Shown in pieces: positions 52,961 through 60,000 of a stretch of 60,000 nucleotides of DNA. This stretch comes from Adiantum capillus-veneris (taxonomy: Eukaryota; Streptophyta; Polypodiopsida; Polypodiales; Pteridaceae), in assembly GCA_014529385.2 (NCBI GenBank), contig CM043947.1, positions 126,272,891 to 126,332,890 of the forward strand, read 5' to 3'. A program made the translations under genes and the position numbers. The notes beneath the pieces were generated by a model. That model was given only the letters and a program-made list of their open reading frames with translations. It did not search any database and was not told where the DNA came from. Within the stretch, counting starts at the first letter, position 1, and the number at the start of each line of letters is the position of its first letter.

Positions 52961-53529
52961 TTATATTTGTTGTATTTTAATAATAAGCTAAGAAAATAGA
53001 TTGTTCTGTAATTATATGTTTATACTTACAGAAAGTCTTATTGTTTTTTTTTGCAAAATCCGACAGATACTCCGCTTGGACGTGATGAGATGTTTGATTA
53101 GACGATGTCAGTCTAGCCGTAGCCAGATAGCATTAGTTTTATTTTGTCACAGCATGTATAATGAGATGACGTGTATACGTCTTTTTGTAACTATTGAAAA
53201 ACAATGTATTTTCTACTTAATGACACTGTGTTGTAACTATTACATTTGCAAAGCTTAACAATCAAGTGATTTTGCCTATGATGTGTATAATTGTCATTGA
53301 TTTACTTTCGTCCAATTACTTTTGTCAGTTTTGTATCTTTATTTTGCAAACAATACTACTGTGGATGATGGAGTTAATGGTTATATTGTCTTGTTGGTGA
53401 CTACTTTGGGTCTATACTTTACACTTTCTTTCAAAGGTGAATCTGGGCTTATCTTGGATTCTTTTAGGTTTACTCTGTTTTGAAAACATTCAATATGGTT
53501 AATGGGTTGAATGTCCTACCACCCTTTAC

Positions 53530-53757
53530 TCTCGGACGTTGCTATAAGCGTCTCTATATAAGGTTCTGCAACGTCGCTATAAGCGTCGCTACAGAAGGAC
53601 TGTACTCGTCGCGCTATAGGTATCGCTATATAACGACGGTTATAGCATCGCATATAACAACGATCATAGCGACGCTTTTAGCTACGTCGAAGATTAAAAA
53701 AACCCAATGTATTTCCATCGCTAAAAGCATCACAAGTACACATAACCTCTTATAGTG
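53530..53757. repeat. CACTA B subterminal repeats and right TIR
   Basis: Multiple GTCGCTATAAGCGTCGCTA-like words in both orientations, ending in CCTCTTATAGTG. The trinucleotide after the end is TAT. Confidence 0.8.
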
Positions 53758-54504
53758 TATTTATTTTTGGAGTACATAAGAAGTCCTTAGTAAAATGTTG
53801 AATTTTTGGTGCAATTATGGACCATTGGATAAAGCTTGCACATTAGTGCCACATGGCAAACAAATTTCTTTTTTAATATTTCTTCTAGATCTTTGTTACG
53901 GGTGTTGACATTTGTGTACCTCTCTTTTTAAAGAAAGCCATTGAATATATATTGGGTTACATTCAATTTTCTCTTCATCTTCCGACTTTTTTTTCCTCAA
54001 TTTGCTACAATGCTTCCAAGTGTTTTTTCAAACATTATTTTTTATGTTTTTAAAATTTATTATAATATAAATAATTTATTGCTACACTTTGAAACATAAT
54101 ATTTTATTATGATAACAAAAGATATGAAAAATTAGTTACTTTCTTGTTTTGTCTCCTAAGCGGACCTTTTATTATTAAACTCTTCTCATAGCCTTATGTC
54201 AGCCATAGTGAACTTTCATCTTGTTTTTAAAATTTATAGAGGAGATGTGACAGAGAGCTTATGAGCAAATGGTGGCCTATCACCTCGCTCTATGTTGCCT
54301 AAAAGGTACTGTTCACTTTCAAGTTTCAATTCTACTTGAACAATATTCTAAAATAATAAAATGAAAAGCAAGTCAAGTAATGTAAGGCTATGAAATGAAA
54401 GGATCTTTTCACAAACAAAAAGAAAATAAAATTCAATGCTTCACATGAAATAAAATAGTAGGGGTACCTATTCTTAAAAAATTGAAAATAACTTCCATTA
54501 AAAG
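53758..54504. other. No gene recognised
   Basis: AT-rich sequence with stops on all frames. No element or RNA signature is seen. Confidence 0.6.
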
Positions 54505-54580
54505 AAAGATTCTCTCTCTCTCTCTATGTGTGTGTGTGGAGATACCCAGAACATGCAAACTGTGCATTGAACACGCGTAG

Positions 54581-54624
<44 letters not shown>

Positions 54625-54708
54625 TGTGTATGTGTGTGTGGAAATACTCAGAACATGCAAATTGTGCATTGGACACGCATACATATTCTCTCTCTCTCTC
54701 TCTCTCTC

Positions 54709-54758
<50 letters not shown>
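54505..54758. repeat. Compound TC/TG microsatellite with ~110-bp duplicated unit
   Basis: The unit GTGTGTGTGGA-ATAC-CAGAACATGCAAA-TGTGCATTG-ACACGC occurs at about 54526 and about 54634, each followed by a TC tract. The last tract ends in an AC run at 54733-54758. Confidence 0.9.
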
Positions 54759-54766
<8 letters not shown>

Positions 54767-55504
54767 GCAACGAAGGCCATTCTGTCAAGTCCTCGTCTTT
54801 GAAGTAGGAGTGGGTGAGGCTAGAGCAGGAGGCACGACATGTGTGGTAGGAGGAGTGGGGCAAGAGAGGAGGCGAACAAAGGTAAGGGAGGAGGGGGAAG
54901 TAGAGGAAAAGGGGAGGGAGGCTCAAATGGTGCAAAGGGGATTATTTCCAACTGTTGAATTTTAGAAAAGTATCCCTCTAGAGGAGGCCAAGTATGTGCC
55001 CCTTGATTCTGAAAATAGGTTAAATCAATTTTGAGTATTATAAAATATCGATTGTATAATTAACTCTTTTCTTCTCCGAGGGCAGATTCGTACGGATAGG
55101 GTTGAACCCCTACCTACTCATGTAAGCAAACTCTACGTATGGGTCTCAACTTGGAATTAGTAGACTTCTACCCTCGCCCTTCTATTAACGAGAGCCCAGG
55201 GATTTGAAATTGTCTCCTACGCTAACGAAGTAAAGAACACACATTACCTAACGTTAACAGAAATAGCTGATGAGTGGGAGGGGTTCTATTCCACCCGTGT
55301 GGATGCACCCTAAGGATTGTTTTGAAAAACCAAAAAGTGGACAGAATATACAAAGTAGAGTAGCTAGCTAGCTGTGTGCATTGGAGGACCCCTCTCCAGG
55401 TCAGGAGGCAGCGGGCTGAGGGAAAAAGTGGAGGGAGAGCGTGGCCACTGGCCAGCAGCGACAATCAGGAAAAGAGAAGAGATTAGTAGGAGCAAGTAGC
55501 GGCT
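54759..55504. other. Upstream region of the micro-ORF pair; no coding gene recognised
   Basis: Mixed-composition DNA, purine-rich at 54800-54940. A possible TATA-like ATATACAAAG occurs near 55347, about 155 bp before the first micro-ORF. I cannot assign a promoter with confidence. Confidence 0.35.
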
Positions 55505-55597
55505 ATGGTGTACAGCTTCTCCATCTGGTTCACAATCCCAGGCCTTATCCTCATCATCGCGATCATCGCGATCTGCATCTGCTGCCTCTGCCGGTGA
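55505..55597 (+). CDS. Micro-ORF 1: 30-aa Cys-rich single-pass membrane peptide
   Basis: The ATG lies in a favourable context (purine-rich leader, G at +4). The peptide is almost all transmembrane: a short N-terminus with SIWFTIPG, then an Ile/Leu/Ala helix of about 18 residues and a CICCLCR end. It closely resembles the start of micro-ORF 2, 151 bp downstream. GC-rich codons, optimal start contexts and pairwise similarity in a stretch free of TE genes argue for a real short gene. A GTATGT donor-like site (GCAG|GTATGT at 55627) follows 29 bp after the stop, so both ORFs may share one transcript. I do not recognise the family. It could be a host membrane micropeptide or a conserved upstream ORF. 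The function is unknown. Confidence 0.5.
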   Translation: MVYSFSIWFTIPGLILIIAIIAICICCLCR

Positions 55598-55684
55598 CCT
55601 CTCTCCATCAGAGAAACGCAAAGCAGGTATGTAGTACTGCAAGCTTCCAGCGTCCAACACACATACATACATACTTACAGACAC

Positions 55685-55687
<3 letters not shown>

Positions 55688-55725
<38 letters not shown>
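55688..55725. repeat. CT microsatellite between the micro-ORFs
   Basis: About 19 uninterrupted CT units. It would lie in the 5' leader of micro-ORF 2. Confidence 0.95.
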
Positions 55726-55730
<5 letters not shown>

Positions 55731-55747
55731 CACAACTTGCTGCCGCC

Positions 55748-55894
55748 ATGGGGTTCGGATTGAGCATATGGATCTCTTTCCCGGCGCTTGCAATCTGCAT
55801 AGCTATCTGTTGCTGCTGCTACTTGCTTGGGCGTAGCCATGGCGCCCGGAAGGAGCTCGAAGCCCCGCCTCCAAAAAACCAGATCCCAGTCTAG
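55748..55894 (+). CDS. Micro-ORF 2: 48-aa Cys-rich single-pass membrane peptide
   Basis: The start GCCGCCATGG is a near-perfect eukaryotic initiation context. The N-terminus carries SIWISFPAL (compare SIWFTIPGL in micro-ORF 1), then a transmembrane helix with CIAICCCCYLLGR. A polar tail follows with basic, acidic and PPP segments (RKELEAPPPKNQ). Four consecutive cysteines next to the membrane edge could be palmitoylation sites; that is inference. A TC microsatellite (55688-55725) lies between the two ORFs. No larger ORF follows that I can recognise. Confidence 0.55.
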   Translation: MGFGLSIWISFPALAICIAICCCCYLLGRSHGARKELEAPPPKNQIPV

Positions 55895-56160
55895 TCTCGA
55901 GTTACATTTGTTTAAGGCGGGGCCAACCAGTCGGACACAAGGATTGAACCCACACCCCCAACCCCTCTTTTTGGTTGTTACTCTCCCTCATTTCTCTGCA
56001 CATCTGACTATATTCAAGATCATCAACACTTGTTTTGTAAGTTTTTTACACCCCACCCCCATCACAAGAAGATTTAGAAATTTTCTCATATAAGAATATG
56101 GAGTTTTTCTCACTGTTTTTCATACTGTGCATAACATCATGAGCTCCCGCTCGGGAGGCT
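55895..56160. other. No gene recognised
   Basis: Downstream of micro-ORF 2. It has short C-rich and pyrimidine-rich tracts and no domain. Confidence 0.5.
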
Positions 56161-56167
56161 CTGCATA

Positions 56168-56225
56168 CCTAGCTAGCTGCGATTGGGGGCCAGCAGTCCG
56201 TTGCCCCCAATCGCAGCTAACTAGG
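56168..56225. repeat. Foldback hairpin, 23-bp arms, 12-nt loop
   Basis: Positions 56168-56190 (CCTAGCTAGCTGCGATTGGG...) pair with 56203-56225 with a single mismatch. The loop is CAGCAGTCCGTT. Confidence 0.93.
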
Positions 56226-56710
56226 TAAATTATTGTGAGAATTTGTCCAAAACTTCTTGTGCATTAGACCCATGTGTCTAACACCTCCTTGTGATTTGGG
56301 TTACATCGTTAGTTCAAGCGCCATGGACGGTCGGAAGGCTCAAGGTTGGTGGATTGACACCTATGAAACTTTTATGCGATATTTCCATTGCATCTATATC
56401 CATGTGGAGCTTTGTCGATGCTTTGATAGGCCACAAAATATTGACTAGCAGATGATATTATCTGTGGATATCTTTTTCTATTGTTGTGCTATGGATATGG
56501 ATATGAATAATTCATCAAGAAGTAAGCAATCATTAAGCAAAAGTGTACTTATTTGCTTGTTACAAGCAATTCTTCTTTGTTTCTATCTTTAGTGAGCATG
56601 ATCGACCATTTTTGTACTTACAGGTCATTTGTGAGCATGGTTTAAGCTTTTATTGAAGATGATTTGAAAGTGACTTTATAGCAGTAATCCACTAGTTTGT
56701 GATATGTAAC

Positions 56711-56716
<6 letters not shown>
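56226..56716. other. No gene recognised
   Basis: AT-rich, with no element or RNA signature. Confidence 0.55.

Positions 56717-56748
<32 letters not shown>
56717..56748. repeat. CT microsatellite
   Basis: About 16 CT units directly before a possible SINE head. Confidence 0.95.
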
Positions 56749-56751
<3 letters not shown>

Positions 56752-56835
56752 AAGTGTGGTAGATTGGTTATGCCATTTCCCTCTTGAATAACAGGTCTTG
56801 AGTTCAACTCCTCGTCGGCTAGATCTTTAAGGTCT
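56749..56835 (+). other. Possible tRNA-derived SINE head
   Basis: AAGTGTGGTAGATTGGTTA resembles a pol III A box region of tRNA-related SINEs. About 35 bp later GGTCTTGAGTTCAACTCCT resembles the B box (GGTTCRANNCC) with its usual preceding 'AGGTC'. The spacing is right for a tRNA promoter but there is no full cloverleaf. Weak evidence. Confidence 0.35.
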
Positions 56836-56878
56836 CTTGGGATAGTTTCCTACGATGTTAAAACTCTCTTCTTCTTCT

Positions 56879-56879
<1 letters not shown>

Positions 56880-56942
<63 letters not shown>
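56880..56942. repeat. CT microsatellite
   Basis: About 31 CT units after a short CTT run. It is followed by a GC-rich region with CGCGCCCGCTGCCCTGC-type repeats. Confidence 0.95.
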
Positions 56943-56945
<3 letters not shown>

Positions 56946-57300
56946 GCATCCTCGCCCCCCGCTGCCTTGCCTTGCACCCGCGCGCCCGCTGCCCTGCGCT
57001 GCACCCTCACGCCCCCGTTGCCTGCGTTGCACCCGCGGGCCCGCTGCCCTGCCCTGCTTGTGCGCTGCACCCCTGTGGCGCCCCGATCATGCCCCCCCCC
57101 CCCCCCCCCCCCCCCCCTGCGCCCGCTGCCCTAGCCCCCCAACTTCTACGCGTAGTATGTCTCCCCCCCCCCCCCCCCCCTCTCCTACGCGTAGATCATC
57201 TCTCCCCCCTCTCCCTACCCCACCCTTTTTTTTTTCTTGCACACGTAGGATGTCCATTCTCTACGCGTAGGGAGTTTTTTTTTCTTTTTTCGCCCGCCCC
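56943..57300. repeat. C-homopolymers and CTACGCGTAG palindromes, LINE 5' leader
   Basis: Irregular 30-35-bp repeats (CGCTGC-CTGC-TGCACCC) at 56943-57075 are followed by two long C homopolymers (about 57091-57117 and 57161-57180). The palindrome CTACGCGTAG occurs at 57146, 57185 and 57261. This may be the 5' region of the adjacent LINE. Confidence 0.7.
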
Positions 57301-57329
57301 ATTTCCCTCCACTCTATCTACCATAAAGG

Positions 57330-57855
57330 CACGAGGAAGACGAACGATAAAGCCGACCCCCTAGAGGATGCCATTCAAAAATGCAAAGAAGAAATGACGG
57401 AGACCATTACCAAGATGAACCGCAATCTCTGGGGCACAATAAACATGCTCGAAGGACGTGTGCTAGATAAGCACACTGGAAGACCGAGTGACTACCCAAG
57501 AGGAAGAGATTGTGTCACTCAAGAAAGAACTCGCCGAAGCCCGATCAAGAAACACACTGGAAGAGGGCGAACTGCAACCCTCAGTAATCGAAGAAATCAA
57601 CACGATCAAGGAACAAGTGCGGGCCATCAAAGAGGGAGAAGAACAACACAAAGAAATGACGACTTCTTGGGTGGATGTTCTTACCAAAACTCAACAGAAG
57701 GCGGACGAAGCCGAGAAATGGATCAAGGTGGCCAAGAAAGGATAAGACAAGGAGATAACGCCCACGTCCACACCAAACAACATCATTAACCAGACACTAG
57801 AGGAGGAGCAGAGGAGAAGGGTGCGCGCTTTACATGTAAGAATTTGCGGTCTTAA
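57330..57855 (+). pseudogene. LINE ORF1, N-terminal coiled-coil part
   Basis: The frame through 57488-57745 encodes a heptad-like coiled coil (EEIVSLKKELAEARSRN, VIEEINTIKEQVRAIKEGE). It continues, past a TAA at 57743, into NQTLEEEQRRRVRALHVRICGL. A coiled coil followed by a basic RNA-binding segment is typical of LINE ORF1 proteins. The frame is then broken by the TTAA element at 57856. Its continuation lies at 59186. Confidence 0.65.
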
Positions 57856-59181
57856 CACTAGAATGGTAACAGGACACTTTTGTGTCCTGTTAAGTGACCA
57901 TTTTGCTTGAATTATTTGAAGAGTATGAAAATGAATTTCTAGGTGCTATATATCCACAAAGTTGCCTTATGAGCTGAAAAAAACTTAGCATTTTTTTTTG
58001 CAGTATCGATCTCACCTTTAACCTTACTCTTGCACAACATTTTTGAACCTAAACTGTGTGAAAAAACGGGTCCTATTTTTGGCTTTTTTTTTTCAATTTT
58101 TGGCAATTATACCACTCTAAACTTCATGTTTGTGAGGTTTAGATGGCTAGAGGTTAGGCCTTCATAGTTCTCAACATGTTTTGATGCTTTTAGGGAGAGC
58201 TAATTGTTAAAATTGAAAGTTATGACCAATTTATAAGAATTGCATAATCCTGTTTTTTTGGCTAAAATTAGCATTTTTATGATTTTTTTGGTGGCTTTCT
58301 TGATATGTAAATTCAATTTTGATTGTGTAAGTGTAATGTATAACATAAAGCTAATCTTCCTTGAGTTTTGGGGGACCTAATATGCTATATAGCATAGTAT
58401 ATGATGATGGTTGAGTTTTTTGATTGCGGAAGAATACGATGCATTTTAGAGTAGCAAGTATAACTTTCTCAATATTGCTAGTTTCTTAGGAAAATTGTGT
58501 GTATTTTGTAGGTATTAACCATATCTAATCATAGACTACAAACTTGGCTAGATATTGAGTAGTTTCTATGGGTTTCTAGAGGTCATAATGCTAAACCCAG
58601 TTTTTTCATGTTTGCTGTATTTAGCACTTTATCATTGCCCCCAAGGTTCCAATTGTAAGAGATCCATTATCCTTTTGACATGCTCCATGGCTCCTATTGA
58701 ATCCAAAGGCCCAAAGGGAACTAAGAAAACATGTATATAGTATCTGTATTGAGCGTGACTATAGAAACTTTGATGATAGGTTCGCAGAATGACAAAAGTG
58801 CAACTTTTTTGTACCTATTTTTTTTGCCCAAAGAAAAATTAGTGAGATAAAAGCAACCATATGTTTTGGTCACCAACCCATTGAAGTTAACAGGGCATTT
58901 TATGTCATGTCCTACAAAAATCCCCAGTCTTATTTATATGCAATCAACCGTAAGAAATTGCTGTTTTGGGCAAAATGCACTGGTCCATCAACTTTCGAGA
59001 CTTGTAGTGACGAAGGGATGAGAAAAATTACAAGTTTCTCAATTTTTCCATATGTAGTAGTTATTGAACTATAAGCTCATGAAAGGATTTTTCAAAATGA
59101 GTGGATCTACTATGGTTTTAGAAAATTTTCCCAAAACCCTGAAAGGACACTTTTATGTCCTGTGAGGTTACCATTCTAGTG
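57856..59181. mobile_element. piggyBac-like non-autonomous element (1,326 bp)
   Basis: TTAA flanks both ends (57852-57855 and 59182-59185). The 15-bp terminal inverted repeats are perfect: CACTAGAATGGTAAC at 57856 and its reverse complement ending at 59181. Just inside each end lies an AGGACAC-TTTT-GTGTCCT hairpin (57868-57891 perfect; 59144-59161 with one mismatch). The interior is AT-rich and lacks any transposase. Removing the element with one TTAA restores the LINE ORF1 protein context (ICGL then KDKGNVDEEVKEL), apart from a one-base slip in an A run. TTAA duplication with short TIRs is the signature of the piggyBac superfamily. Confidence 0.85.
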
Positions 59182-59185
59182 TTAA

Positions 59186-59511
59186 AAGACAAAGGCAATG
59201 TGGACGAAGAAGTAAAAGAACTCACAGCCTTGATGGGGATTCATGAGCCGACACACACAAGGGCATGGAGAGTGGGCAACATAAAGAAAGATGGAGGCAG
59301 TGGAGAAACCTCCATGGAAGCAAAGAAGTCGTTCTTGAAGAAAAGACCAACTCTTAAAGAGACTGACATCTTTCTCGGGGACGATCTCACCCTCTCGCAG
59401 ATCGCTCATATGCAGGAAGTAATGCCGGAGATTAGACCGGCAAGGAGAAAAGGCAAGATCACTTTTTACCGAGACGAAAAAGTGGTAATACTTGATCGAT
59501 GCTCCACATGA
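59186..59511 (+). pseudogene. LINE ORF1, C-terminal part
   Basis: Continues from before the TTAA element: KDKGNVDEEVKELTALMGI, SFLKKRPTLKETDIFLGDDLT and MPEIRPARRKGKITFYRDEK. It ends with TGA at 59509-59511. No named domain is seen. Its position directly upstream of an endonuclease ORF supports ORF1. Confidence 0.65.
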
Positions 59512-60000
59512 CGGTGCGAGACTTATGGGACCACACTCAAAGTAGCTGCCTGGAACTGCAATGGATCTATGCGTCTTGATGTGGGTGCTTTTGAGGATAG
59601 CTTTACTGGAAGAGACATTATCTTCTACTCTAAGACACACCAAGCCCCTGGGCATTCCATGCCTCACATCAGTGGATACAGGTGGGAGACAGCCTACAGA
59701 CAGGAGACACACTCAGAGCACAGAGGGCGGGGCTCGGGAGGAGTGGCAGTGTTATTTAGAGAGGATCTGCAGCCACTGATACATATAGCCCGCAGGGACG
59801 AGCAAGCTAGGTACATGTGGGTGAGACTGAAAGCAGAGACATGCAGATACCTCTATCTAGCTATTTGTTACTTTTCCCCGAGTACATCAGTTTATGCATC
59901 ACCCAGAGGACAGTCCCCTTTCTCTATTTTGGATGATGACATATGGGAGTTCTCTAGGGACGATGACATTATCATCCTTGGGGACTTCAATGCTAGGACT
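59512..60000 (+). CDS. LINE ORF2 apurinic/apyrimidinic-like endonuclease, cut by window end
   Basis: The frame is open from 59512 to the end and is the same frame as ORF1 after its TGA. It reads VAAWNCNGSM (start of the EEP fold, catalytic Asn), IIFYSKTHQAPG (the E-TH motif with Lys for the catalytic Glu), GSGGVAVLFRED, LAICYFSP and DDIIILGDFNART (catalytic D-N). It nicks target DNA for target-primed reverse transcription. No Met precedes the first motif. RT should follow beyond 60000. The Glu-to-Lys change suggests this copy is inactive. Confidence 0.85.

Larger units (their letters stand above)
51656..53757 (+). mobile_element. CACTA element B, 3' part with right terminus
   Basis: The right end is TAGTG at 53753-53757 (inverted CACTATAAGAGGTTATG). 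It is preceded by subterminal CGTCGCTA/ATAACGACG motifs (53530-53700) and a TnpA-like gene. The TnpD gene and left end are absent: it begins abruptly at copia copy C. It is related to element A but diverged. Confidence 0.8.

Noticed and set aside
18087-53757. A single 35.7-kb CACTA element from the CACTA end at 18087 to the TAGTG end at 53757
   Set aside because: The flanking trinucleotides differ (TGT and TAT), the terminal sequences diverge after CACTA, and the interior holds two separate, diverged TnpA-like genes and a right subterminal cluster at 23640. Two elements of related families explain it better.
55060-55120. B-box-like GGTTCAACCC on the minus strand near 55085-55105, and GGTTCAATCC near 55945, as tRNA genes or SINEs
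   Set aside because: No A box at the right distance and no cloverleaf. Single box matches are expected by chance.
57394-57789. The 131-codon frame at 57394-57789 as the LINE protein
   Set aside because: It is basic low-complexity sequence. The overlapping frame through 57488 has the coiled coil and continues into the ORF1-like segment.
57852-59185. PIF/Harbinger (3-bp TTA/TAA) interpretation of the TTAA element
   Set aside because: A 3-bp reading makes the duplication or the TIRs asymmetric, and the TIR does not look like Harbinger ends. The symmetric TTAA reading leaves perfect TIRs.
1-60000. CRISPR arrays, bacterial operons or phage genes
   Set aside because: No spaced short direct repeats, Shine-Dalgarno-linked gene sets or phage genes are present. 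Direct repeats here are microsatellites, LTRs or tandem duplications.

Overview
This window looks like nuclear DNA from a land plant with a large, repeat-rich genome. The evidence is the mix of plant-type Ty1/copia, dual-RNase-H Ty3/gypsy and En/Spm (CACTA) elements, tRNA-iMet-primed copia, an ERD6-like sugar-transporter fragment, and very abundant GA/TC and CA/TG microsatellites. I cannot name the species. Nothing supports a bacterial or viral origin. Almost every long reading frame is a transposable-element (TE) fragment. The only plausible host coding sequence is a pair of tiny membrane-peptide ORFs at 55.5-55.9 kb.

Layout. 0.2-0.9 kb: decayed LINE reverse transcriptase (+). 1.15-3.9 kb: decayed CACTA transposase and leader (-), with an inverted repeat, a foldback hairpin and a telomere-like tract. 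3.9-7.3 kb and 8.7-16 kb: two decayed Ty3/gypsy elements (-), each preceded by a leader carrying a ~285-bp repeat with a palindromic core. 18.09-23.7 kb: CACTA element A (+), with TnpD-like (Transposase_21) and TnpA-like genes. 24.2-24.6 kb: intronless ERD6-like transporter remnant. 24.64-39.51 kb: copia copy A (-), split by a complete 10.3-kb Tat-like gypsy element with identical-length 2,079-bp LTRs (26826-37129). 39.5-42.3 kb: chromovirus-type gypsy pieces. 42.3-44.9 kb: LINE pieces. 44.9-51.65 kb: copia copy C (-), split by a complete copia copy B (+, 45517-50690) of the same family. 51.7-53.76 kb: 3' part of a second CACTA element. 53.8-57.3 kb: the only largely TE-poor stretch. 57.3-60 kb: a LINE (+) running off the window, with a piggyBac-like TTAA element inserted in its ORF1.

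The insertions can be ordered. Copia A predates the Tat-like gypsy element inside it, which is young (roughly ten differences between LTRs by eye). Copia C predates copia B. The LINE at 57-60 kb predates the piggyBac-like element. Several disabling changes look like C-to-T or G-to-A transitions, as expected for methylated, silenced repeats.

The most unusual signals are: (1) two tandem, similar Cys-rich transmembrane micro-ORFs; (2) a TTAA-flanked piggyBac-like non-autonomous element, a superfamily I do not expect in land plants; (3) two paralogous ~70-residue ORFs in the leader of the Tat-like element that diverge mostly at synonymous sites; and (4) loss of active-site residues in that element's first RNase H while the second keeps them.
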